A stretch of 64,000 nt of DNA from Scortum barcoo. Its lineage: Eukaryota > Chordata > Actinopteri > Centrarchiformes > Terapontidae. The translations under genes and the position numbers were made by a program. Of this stretch, positions 41,901 to 53,900 are shown piece after piece (position 1 is the stretch's first letter; every line of letters starts with the position of its first letter). The notes beneath the pieces are model-generated. The model was not told where the DNA came from, did no database searches, and was given only the letters and a program-made list of their open reading frames with translations. The stretch is from positions 21,460,085 to 21,524,084 of the forward strand of contig CM041546.1 of assembly GCA_023238725.1 (NCBI GenBank), given 5' to 3'.

Positions 41901-44900
41901 TATTGTGGATCTCAGTTTGCATAACCATACATGCTAAACTGTTGTTAATAATAGAAGTTATCTCCTCATACAAGACACTGTTTATATTGATTAGTGACCT
42001 GTGGAGTAGGGCTGTTTGATATGACGTTATATATCATGTGGCGATAGAAAAACATGTATTGGTACATTTTGAACACTACTAGTCAAAAGTTTGGACACAC
42101 CTTCTGATTTAATGGTTTTTCTTTATTTTTTATTATTTTCTACATTGTAGATTAATACTGAAGACATCAAAACTATGAAAGAACACATATGAAATTATAT
42201 AGTAAAGAAAAAAGGTGTTAAACAAACCAGAATATGTTTTATATTTTAGATTCTTCAGAGTAGTCACCTTTTGATTTGATGACAGCTTTGCACACTCTTG
42301 GCTTTCTCTCAGTCAGCTTCATGAGGTGGTCACCTGGAATGGTTTTCATTTAACAGGTGTGTCTTTCCGAAGGGTTCATTTGTGGAATTTCTTGCCTTCT
42401 TAATGTTGTTTGAGACTGTCAAATCAAAAGGTGGCTACACTGTGTGCGAAAGTGAACGGGGTCATTTTAAGCAATTTAAGCATTTTAAGAAGCTCCCCCA
42501 CCCAGCCAAAACAAAACACTCCAGAAAAACGTCTCGAAACACCACTAACCTCTATAACCACCCACGCAGGAATCACGTCAAGCAATAGGGAGAGTCTCTA
42601 GATGAGGACTGACTCATTTTTAGGTTTTATACTTGAATATTTTATATTTGTGTTACAGGCTTAATTGAAAATCTGCACCAAGATTCTAAATACAAGTAGA
42701 AAAAAAATCAAATATGAGTATGTACCATTTATTAGTGTAGTATATAATTCAAAATGTAATTAGAAACAGCACGCACAGCCCTACCGCTGATGTGCAGCGA
42801 GCAAACACCACCAGTGATGAGATTAGAATAACAAGACTAGAACGATAAATCGAAATGATCTGCTGTTTATGCCCACTTGAAGTCCAGAGTACTTTTATAA
42901 CCTTAACTAGATACTAGAACAGTGAGAAGGTCCTTTCCATCAGTCTTTAATCTGTTGCATTGCCGTGCATCTCTTTCTCTGTGGTGACAGACTCCTACGT
43001 GCCTACCCAGCATTCTTTGCCTCAGAATATGGGCCAGTTTGAGACGCCAGCGCTCCCCCAGCCTGCCTTTGACCAGCAAGCTCTAACACAAGGTACAAAC
43101 ACAAACGCCTTCTATCACTCTATCACAGAAACAGTTTTAAAATATTATGTCCATAATGCATAAAAGTAAACTGTCAAGTGTATAGAAGTGGAAAATCTGT
43201 GTACAATATGCTGTCTCTCGCTCATTGTGTGACTGAAAAGTGATAATAAGCTGTAGCAAGTAGCTTATTGTTCCAACTATAACCTTGCAATGTGAGGGTT
43301 AATTAATTGGCAGTGTCTCAATATTAGCTTCAAAAAACCACATTAGAAAGAAACTCTTTGAGTGGACCACACTAGGTTACAGCGTTTGTTTTTTGTGGGA
43401 AAAAAGAATAGTCTCACTACAATTCCTGTTCAACAGAACAGTTAATTTGCTTATATTACATCAAGTACCATCTGTGAAAATGCCTTGTATCTCCCTGTCT
43501 CCATTCTTTCCCTCTCCGTTGTATAACTCTTAATCCAGTGTAGTGCTCTCAAACATATGGTTGCTACTTTGCTCCAACCAACTGTCTCACAAAGCTCCCA
43601 CTATGTCAACTGATTGCTGTTGGCAGCCCGAATCTCGTGGAAACAGAATGGTGGACTTTGGGCAGCAGCTGCAGGCGGCATAGTGACAGCAAACGTCTGT
43701 CAGGCAGATCTACCTTTTCCATTGCCCCAGGAGTCACTATAACCTTTTTATCTCTCCAGAACAGACCTGGAATTTCATCATTTTAGGGATGAGGCCACAT
43801 AGCTTCCAGTGTCATCAAATTTTCAGGGGCACAAAGACTGATAGAACTCTTGAGCAGCTAATCATGTTTCAACTCCCTGTGTACTGCTGCCATGTACAAG
43901 TCAGTGTTATGCAGCTGTCAGTGACGCAAGTTGTGACGTTGCAAATAACAAAACAATCCCCAGTGTTTCCCCAAATGAAATCTCGGGGATAGTTTTGTTA
44001 TATGGAACTTGTGTTTGCTCCCACCAATCATCTCACTCATCTCAGAGTCTAATTTGGTAAACTGCAGCAGCTTCAGGTTCACACTTGTGGGTGCTGTGCT
44101 CCATTTGAGGTTCGCATTCTGAGTCTGCAGCAGAATGAGTTGCTCTTATGCTGCCACAGAATAATGAGCATGCAGACTGCCAAACTGCTAACATTATAAA
44201 TGTTAAAAGCCACAAAACCAATCTGGACTGTTTTCCTTTGTGGGTTATGCAGTTGTTACTTTTGTTCAGAGATGTATGCACAATTTGAAACCATTTAAAT
44301 TTGAAGTCGTAGCTTTGAATGGTGTAATACAGATTTGTAAGTTTCATCTATATATAAATATTCTTCCAGTTAGATTTAGACTACACACTGACACAGAGAG
44401 TTTTATTCTAAGCCCATAAAAGAGCCCTGCGATAGATAATGTTCTTGAATGTATGTGGTTTAAATGCAAATCACTTTGGACAAAAGGATCCTCCAAATGA
44501 ATGTAATGTAATGCAATGATTTTTTTTTTTCATCCCAAGAGGGGAAACTAGTTTGGTCACCCTTGGTCATCCTTCAACATTTGAACACTGGACACAAATC
44601 TCTGATGGAAAACATTTCAAAGATTCTTGAAAGTCTTTAATTTCCTGAGAATAAACAACCTGAACGGTGCCTTCTCAAACACAGCATCAACATTTTCTGG
44701 CCAGTTCAAGTTCTCTCCATCACATCATTAAAAGCATTTCTGCTTGCTTGACAAACGAGTAAACATTTTTTTGCATACTGTTACAATATAAAGCAAGCAA
44801 ACGATAGTTTTCTTTTGATTTATGATCTATCCAGACATTAGCTAACATTACATCATCTGTGCTACCTACTTTTGTCAATCATGACATCAGCTATTGAAAC

Positions 44901-47900
44901 ATTGCTGGTCATATATGAACACAGTGTTAGGTTATGATAACAATTAAGCAGACTCAGTGCCGTTCATCATCGAGCATCTCTCTCCTGCAGGCTGTAATTC
45001 CTGTGCTGATCAGTAATTGGTGTCATCAGTTTCAATGAAAGATGGTGCTGTGCTCAAAGTTCAGTCATTTAAAATCAATAAAACCATCCTCCCTGCTGGC
45101 GGGCCGGGTTTCTGCCCATTATTTCGCTGTGTTGTGCAAAAGATGGATTAAAAACAAATGTGCACCGATGTAGATTTCATACTTTCCGATTATTATTTTT
45201 GCTGAGAGAGAGTTTTGTGCTTTATCGAATTATCAGCTGCATTTGTGCTGAGTTGTAGATTCACGTTGGCTGTTAAAGGCTAAAGTTAGCATTTTTTTTA
45301 TTCCATTGTTTATAAAACTGCATTATCGTTTTAAGCAATAATAAAGGTGCAAGTGCAAACCAAAAACGGTTGAGTAATTATTCCGTTGATAATTGCATAG
45401 CAATTCCTCGCAGAGCCAATATTGCAATCAGCCACCTTTTTAAAATGTAATTAATAAGTCGAGGGACTGACTGTTCTCCGTCGGCTCCTTCCAGGCTTCA
45501 CCATCACTGATTCGAGTTACAGTCAGTCCCAGTTTTCGGCCGTCCAGCAGCTGCAGGATTCCAGCACCCTGGAGTCTCAGGCCCTGTCCTCCAGTTATCA
45601 CCCTCCAAATCTGCTCCACGTTTCCAGCGCTGAGGTGGTGAGTAGTCCTGGGCCTCTGGGTGTGCCCTCAGCTCTTGCCCTCATTTAACTGGACTTCACT
45701 CAGAAGTAGAGATTGGATTTATGCAAATTTCCTCACACTGTAAGAATAATTTTTCATAAGGACATTTAGAGGATTATTCATTTTGTCTTGAATGTGCACC
45801 ACAGACTACAGCTGGAGTGTAGATTAGATTCAGTCTTGGTCAAAATACCTGCATAGATTTGCATATTGATGGTACAGTACACTTGTAATGAACATACATT
45901 GTAGTTGAATATACAGTAGATGCTAATAGATGCAAAGATTTGCTTGATTTAAATTAATTGCTTGATTTAATTAAAATCTGAATCCAACATGATACTTGAA
46001 GCTAATAATGTCCCTGTAAATGTATTTCTGCCTGTTTTGAATCTAGACAAATGGGCTTCTTCAGCAGAGCAGTCAGGATGAGCTTCAGCTGACCACAGAA
46101 ACGCAGGACTACCAGGACGACAGTGAGGACAACAGCAAGAGAGCCTACAGGTTTACTCCCGAGTTATTTCTTTGTCTGTGTGTGTGTGTCCATGCCTGTG
46201 TGAGTGGCTTCAGAAGGTACTCCCACCTGCTCACCTTTATAAATCCCAGCCTTTGTAAAAGTGTCAGTAATGGTAATATAGTTGTTGTCCACTGGGTCTT
46301 GGTTTGCCATCTATGCACACCTGCATTTCTTTAAAACAGTTTCTGCTTTTCTTATAGATCCATTCAGAGCCATGTCAGTAGATGAAAGACTTTAATGAAC
46401 TGTGGTCCGTAGGTCTCTTCCCCAGTTTTTAATAATAAAGTCCGGCATTTGGCTGGACCTTTCAAGGACACTTGGTGCCTTTCTGAGAAATGCTCCTTGA
46501 GAGATTCAATTTGTGCTGAAAGTGAATCTTTGCCAGTTCTGATGTTCTTTATGCTCTGCTCATTGTCCCCTCAATTCTCACTAATCATCGAGCCTCCTCA
46601 TGGCTTGATGCTGCCATAGCCACATTTCACAGCAGACATGGTATCAGCCATGCAGTGAAAAGCACCTGGTTTTCACCAAAGCACTTGTCAGTCGAGCCAA
46701 AGAGTTCAATTTTTCTCTCATCAAACCAGAAAATCTTTTTCAACATGCTCTCAGAGCACAGTGAGAGCAGTTTGGCAAACTCCAGGTCACTCAGGAGTGG
46801 CTTCTGTCTATTCCTTCCACCATTTAGCCTGATTGCACTGCAGCACTCAGGCGTGATGAGCGGTGGCCCAAACAACCCCTTCTCCACTTCACAGGCATTT
46901 GCTGGTCAAATTCGATCTTGGAGACTTGTGGGAGTTATTTAGTCTTATTTGGTTGAGATGAATTAGGGTGTTAAAGTGATGTCTAAACAGGGTTGAAATA
47001 CTCTGTCTTAGACTGGCAATTTTTTATTTGTTTTCACAGGATTTTATCCTTACAGACTCTGTTCTCTGAGGTGAACCGCAGGATGGAGTCATTTTCCATC
47101 TTGTTTGTCAGTTTGCTGACCTCAGTGCAGTTTTTGTGTTGTCTTCTGTGCTCTATAATATCCAAATAAATCTTTTTTTTTAAAGCGGATTACCAATCAC
47201 AAACACTGAGCCCGGGGAAACAGGACGTGTTGTTTACAGCATTCCCAGTGATGGTCTTTAATAACTTTACCTGCCTCTGTTATCAACATCTTTTATTTGA
47301 AACTTTACCCCAAATAAAGCAATACTATTTAGAGATACACTGTTTGCCCAGGTACCTAAGGTATCTCCTCAGTGTGTAATCATTTTTCATCTATATATCA
47401 GCTCTACCGAAAACCTTTTAATACGTTGCAGACTTTTGTGAAGGGTAGAAATAAAATGGACAAAGAGAGAAATGCCCGTGTTTTTATGAATTTATTTTAG
47501 TTCATTCAAGGGGTGTGACCAGAATAAAATGACTAAATTTACATGCTCCGCATCTTCCCTGTTTGGATATTTCCCCCGGCTAGGCAAGATGTACCAATCT
47601 GACAAGAGGAAACCTTGGAGAGGAATAGCCAAAACTTTTTTGATCATTCTCCCACATGTAACGGTTTCATCCCCGACATGAGCTTAATATTTATGCAGGT
47701 CTAGTGAATGGTAGACATGGGTGTGGTTGATCGCCATGCAGAAACTTATCCAGAAAAAATATATTGTGAACAGGAAGGAAACACACTGGGGGTCAGAAAA
47801 AAGGTAATTACTTAGATCTGACTGTATGAGACAAATGAGTTTCTAATTTGGTCATCAGCTGGAATGAGTCAGTCTAGATTCAGACACTTAAACTAAAGCT

Positions 47901-50900
47901 TCAGCCAAAAATGAATTCAGTGATTTTCTGGGGTATAATTCTAGGTGTATTGAAAGTCTTTCAGAACATACATAATTAACTGCTGCTCGTGCCATAAATA
48001 AACAACAAACCGGACCTTTATTTCACCTGCCAGCTGCTTTGGGGGCCGTGGACAGGGCTGTCAGGAAAAGGCTCATTATTTCTGTTGGGTTTCAGTGACG
48101 TTTGCAGTGAGTCCTGTTAAAGCATGTAGTACATACTTGATAAACACACATGTATGTGCGCTGCGTTACTGTGTCGAGAGCTGAGTTTAAAAATAAAATA
48201 CAAAGAAGGTAGACAGCGTGCTCTTGACGTTCTGCACTTCACTGTGCAAAGAGCGTCTCTGAGGTCAGAACATTCAGTATCCTCTGAGTTTTACTCTAAA
48301 TAATTATAAGACTGCTTTCCCCCTTTTCAGGTGCACTTGGTGTGATAAGGGCTTTAAAAAGTCGAGCCACCTGAAGCAACATGTGCGCTCCCACACCGGG
48401 GAGAAACCATACAGATGTCATCTCTGTGGGAGAGCCTTTGTTTCAGCCGGCGTGCTGAAGTCCCACCTCAACACACACACAGGTGAGCTGGCTTTATATC
48501 AGGCGCTGAGATATCTCCAAATGTCTTCCAAAATTAATTAGACTTCATAAACTCAAATGCATCAAAGGTGAACACCATTAAATATATCACAAACCATTGT
48601 GTCTAAATTGGAATATTTAAAGGATTAAATGACAAAAAAATGTTATTACCTTATCTCCAAAAAGCCTGGCTGTGCATTTCATTCATACCACGAGTAGAAA
48701 TTAAAAACTTTTAAATGAAACTTGTAGGCACCATTACACCATGGCTTCCCAATATCAATCATTACTGTTTGCTACGCAGTTCAAGATTTGTGAAAGAGTG
48801 CTGAAGAAACAGAAAATACCCATGCTTCCCATAATGGAAATAATTACTAAAAAGCTATGATTTGTTCTGAAGATTAACTGAGAACAGGATTACAGCAATA
48901 TAGAAAATGTAATTTATATCAAAAAAAGTAGATGCAGTCGAGGCTTCATTAATATTTAAAGAAAAACTTTGTGAAGTTGCACCGTTTTAAATTTGGGGCT
49001 TTTAAGTTGTTCTTGAACTAAATTTCTATGATAAACCCTCCTATAAAGTGTATATATAACACGCAGACACCAAGTGAAACCCTGCCTCTCTCACCGACAG
49101 GAGTGAAGCCCTTCAAGTGTAACGTTTGCGACGCTTCGTTCACCACCAACGGCAGCCTGAACCGCCACATGATAATCCACATCAAGTCTTTCAAATGCTC
49201 CATGTGTGACGAGAGCTTCAGGACCAGTCTGCTGTGTAAAAAGCATATGAAGAAGGAGCACGCTGTGGAGGATCAAAGTAAGAACGACTCTTCTTTATAT
49301 GCAGGTTCATTCAGCTTCTATTGCATTTCTGTAGTTTGGAAGGCAAAAGTCTGAAAACGGTTTCTAGAAATAAAATGAAAATTATTTTAAAGGAAGTGGG
49401 AAATTAATATATAGTTAATCAGCATGCAACAGATTTATTCTGCCTTGAAATCTGAGTTTTTAAGTAACATAATGTGTGTGGAAATGAATTGCCGCTGTTG
49501 AGATACGTGAATAATTTTCCCCATTCAGGCTTAAAATATTGAAGTTTATACACACATTGACACAGCATGATGACAGATCCCAATTCTCACAGTTATAGGT
49601 CTCGATAGTCAAGACGTTGAGGACGAGGAGGAAGAAGAGGAGGAGGACGGGGACCAAAAGACATCAAAGAGGAGAGGGCTGGAAATCATCACTTTCACAG
49701 AGGAGCAGGCGGCCGAGCTGGCAAAAGATCCCGGCGAGGAGGCCTCGGTGTCGGAGCGGATCCTCGCCCAGTCGGCGGCGGAGAGGGATCGAATAAGCGA
49801 GATCAAGGACAAGGCGGTGGAACTGGAAACGGAGCCCAAGTTTGCCAACTGCTGCAATTTCTGCCCCAAGAGCTTCAAGAAACCCAGTGATCTCGTCAGG
49901 TAAATATCTTGATTAACAGTCTTTTAAGACAAACACAAGGCAAAGCGTGACTACAGCAAATACATTATATATGTATGCACAGTTAAAACATTGCTATATG
50001 TTTGCTTGAAGAGAACTCCTAGTCTTTCTCAACCTGGATCTTATTCTCACAGTTGTGGCATGCTAACTTTGCACTTCCCACCTCTGTTAGAGAAGTACAG
50101 AAGACAGAATTCAAAGTCTGTCCAATCCTCTATGGTAGAAGTAGACTGGAATTTTTTACTGATACAAAGAAGCTACCAAGCCTTATAATCACACAATTAC
50201 ACATTTACTGAAAGCAAATCAAAGGTCAGCAGGTCGTCCAATTTCCCTATGCAGTTTACAGAGGCCGTTATGGGTCAGACTTCTTAATTAAAGATGAAAG
50301 TGACTGAAGTCAGTAAAAAATGCTCAGGGTCTCATCTCATTCATCTGTTCAGAACATTAAAAAATAGCTTTGACAGAGCAAGAAAACAGTTTTATCTGGG
50401 AGAAGAATTATTTTAATTGCAGAAATAAGTGAATGTTTATTAAGCTGGTTCATGTTATTGGACCTGTAGCAGTTACAGCCACGTGTCCTTTGAACTGAGC
50501 CACATGTATTATTTAAGTTTTCATAATTGGAGTCGGAGTGCTTTTGCACTTTCTTGGAAGCTCGTGTAGGCATAATGTGTGTGAGTGCTCTTGGGTATTA
50601 ACCAGTAAACATTGGCCAGGCCTTATGTTGTGCTGTCTGTCATTATTTCCCTCGTACAAACGGCCTTAAATTGCATTCATTTTCTGTCTGTTTTCCCACT
50701 TGAAGTCTCTCACATGTCCTTGTGCTCTCTCAAATATGTCCCTCTGCTTCAACCTGTAGGCACATCCGGATCCATACAGGAGAAAAACCTTACAAGTGCG
50801 ATGAATGTGGGAAGAGCTTCACAGTTAAATCTACCCTGGACTGCCACGTGAAGACACACACAGGTTGGAGTTTCATCACTGGGACTTGCTGCTGACTTAA

Positions 50901-53900
50901 GTCAAGGTTGAAGTTGATTTAGTTTTTAGTGGTTCCTGCCAGTTGAGGGATTTCTGGAACTTTGTGGTATTTGAAACAAGACGGGATTTGACTCAGGATC
51001 AGCCAAAAGCTTAGGAGAAAAACTGGAAACAGCCAGTTATTTTCTTTGTTGTAAAAACACATGTGGTTTTATGGGTTTATGTGTTGAACTCCAGAAGGTT
51101 ACCGAGCCAAGAAATAGTCCAACACATGACCACTTGTAAAATAACATTTACTTGTTTTTACTTTATTTTATGGTCAGATTAAATAAACAAGACGTAAAAT
51201 GTTAATAAGAGCGCTTTAGAGGTGCTGGTAAGTGGATTGTCTTACCTTTGGACAGTGCCAGGCTAGCTGTTTCCACTTGTTACCGGTTTCCAGCCACAAA
51301 CAAGTTGGTGTGGTCTGTCATGTTTAACTGACTGAACCGAACGTTCTCCTCATCTCTGCAGGTCAGAAGCTGTTCAGCTGTCACATGTGCAACACCTCCT
51401 TCTCTACAAAGGGCAGCTTAAAGGTGCACATGCGCCTCCACACTGGCTCCAAGCCCTTCAAGTGTCCCTTCTGTGAGCTCCGCTTCAGAACCTCGGGCCA
51501 CCGCAAAACCCACATCCAGTGCCACTTCCGGCCGAGCAGCGACCGCAACAAATCCAAGCGATCTGCTTCATCTGCCGGCCAAGCCGGTCAGGGTCAAGAC
51601 CAGGGGACGGGGCAGAGCATGGCGTCTGGCCAGGGGCAGCAGCCGGCAACTTCAGAGGCCCTTCAACCTGTGGGCTTGTTACAAACGCCCAACTCTGACC
51701 CCAGCATTTACCTCCCAGCCAACCAAGTCCTGACGGGGCAGTTTGACCAGAATCTACTGCAGCCGGGACTCGTGGGACAGGCCATCCTGCCCGCCTCCAT
51801 GTCAGGTAGGGATTATGTTTAGGTCCACATACAGTGGGGCAAAAAAGTATTTAGTCAGCCACCAATTGTGCAAGTTCTCCCACTTAAAAGATGAGAGAGG
51901 TCTCCAATTTTCATCATAGGTATACCTCAACTATGAGAGACAGAATGAGAAAAAAAAATCCAGAAAATCACATTGTCTGATTTTTAAAGAATTTATTTGC
52001 AAATTATGGTGGAAAATAAGTATTTGGTCAATAACAAAAGTTAATCTCAATACTTTGTTATATACCCTTTGTTGGCAATGACAGAGGTCAAACGTTTTCT
52101 GTAAGTCTTCACAAGGTTTTCACACACTGTTGCTGGTATTTTGGCCCATTCCTCCATGCTGTCACTGGGCAACACAGACTTTTAACTCCCTCCAAAGATT
52201 TTCTATGGGGTTAAGATCTGGAGACTGGCTAGGCCACTCCAGGACCTTGAAATGCTTCTTACGAAGCCACTCCTTCGTTGCCCGGGCGGTGTGTTTGGGA
52301 TCATTGTCATGCTGAAAGACCCAGCCATGTTTCATCTTCAATGCCCTTGCTGATGGAATGGAGGTTTTCACTTAAAATCTCATGATACATGGGCCCCATT
52401 CATTCTTTCCTTTACACTGGATCAGTCGTCCTGGTCCCTTTGCAGAAAAACAGCCCCAAAGCATGATGTTTCCACCCCCATGCTTCACAGTAGGTATGGT
52501 GTTCTTTGGATGCAACTCAGCATTCTTTCTCCTCCAAACACGACAAGTTGAGTTTTTACCAAAAAGTTCTATTTTGGTTTCATCTGACCATATGACATTC
52601 TCCCAATCCTCTTCTGGATCATCCAAATGCTCTCTAGCAAACTTCAGACGGGCCTGGACATGTACTGGCTTAAGCAGGGGGACACGTCTGGCACTGCAGG
52701 ATTTGAGTCCCTGGCAATGGCGTAGTGTGTTACTGATGGTAGCCTTTGTTACTTTGGTCCCAGCTCTCTGCAGGTCATTCACTAGGTCCCTCCCGTGTGG
52801 TTCTGGGATTTTTGCTCACCGTTCTCGTGATCATTTTGACCCCACAGGGGTGAGATCTTGCGTGGAGCCCCAGATCGAGGGAGATTATCAGTGGTCTTGT
52901 ATGTCTTCCATTTTCTAATAATTGCTCCCACAGTTGATTTCTTCACACCAAGCTGCTTACCTATTGCAGATTCAGTCTTCCCAGCCTGGTGCAGGTCTAC
53001 AATTTTGTTTCTGGTGTCCTTTGACAGCTCTTTGGTCTTGGCCATAGTGGAGTTTGGAGTCTGACTGTTTGAGGTTGTGGACAGGTGTCTTTTATACTGA
53101 TAACGAGTTCAAACAGGTGCCATTAATACAGGTAACGAGTGGAGGACAGAGGAGCCTCTTAAAGAAGAAGTTACAGGTCTGTGAGAGTCAGAGAGTCAGT
53201 CAACAGTCTTGCTTGTTTGTAGGTGACCAAATACTTATTTTACCGAGGAATTTACCAATTCAATTCATTAAAAATCCTACAATGTGATTTCCTGGATTCT
53301 TTCCCCCCATTCTGTCTCTCATAGTTGAAGTGTACCTATGATGAAAATTACAGACCTCTCTCATCTTTTTAAGTGGGAGAACTTGCACAATTGGTGGCTG
53401 ACTAAATACTTTTTTGCCCCACTGTATGTACACTGAAAGCCACACACACACACACATACAAAATAGCTTCTAATTCATCATGCAGAGTGATACAGGAAAA
53501 TAGATTTGTGTATCTAACTTTGAGTGGTGTAGAGCAGCGTGGCAAGAAAACACTGAATAGGCTGTTAAATAGATAGTGTACTGTCTTCGGGATGAAATGA
53601 CCCAAGACAGTAAAACAGAGGCAGTAAATTTTACTATACTGAAGAGTTCCTGTGCTGTGTTATGCCTGACAACACATTTTATTGGCATTTGGCACCTTAC
53701 TCTGATGGTCAGGCCAATGATTAATGCGCTGAAGGGTGTAACTGAAACGCTGCAGGGATTATCATTTCCAGTGTCGGTCGGCCGGTCAGTAATCAGTTGG
53801 CAACATCAACACTGTTGCTCGGGACAAGATGAATTTCACCATAATGCCCGATGAGGCCAGTAATGGAAGGAGGGGGGTGATTTATAACCACTCACTCTCC

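Larger units (their letters stand above)
40945..42990 (+). other. znf236: Intron 14, repeat-dense
   Basis: About 2.05 kb. In order: a 160-bp double-hairpin palindrome (41027-41186), an A-rich ACACAAA-type degenerate tandem stretch (about 41195-41405), and a possible element bounded by GTAGGGCTG inverted repeats (42006-42784) that contains a Tc1-like relic (from 42074). Each is listed separately. Confidence 0.7.

Noticed and set aside
52382..52918. Forward frame of 178 codons in intron 22
   Set aside because: It is antisense to the Tc1-like transposase on the minus strand.
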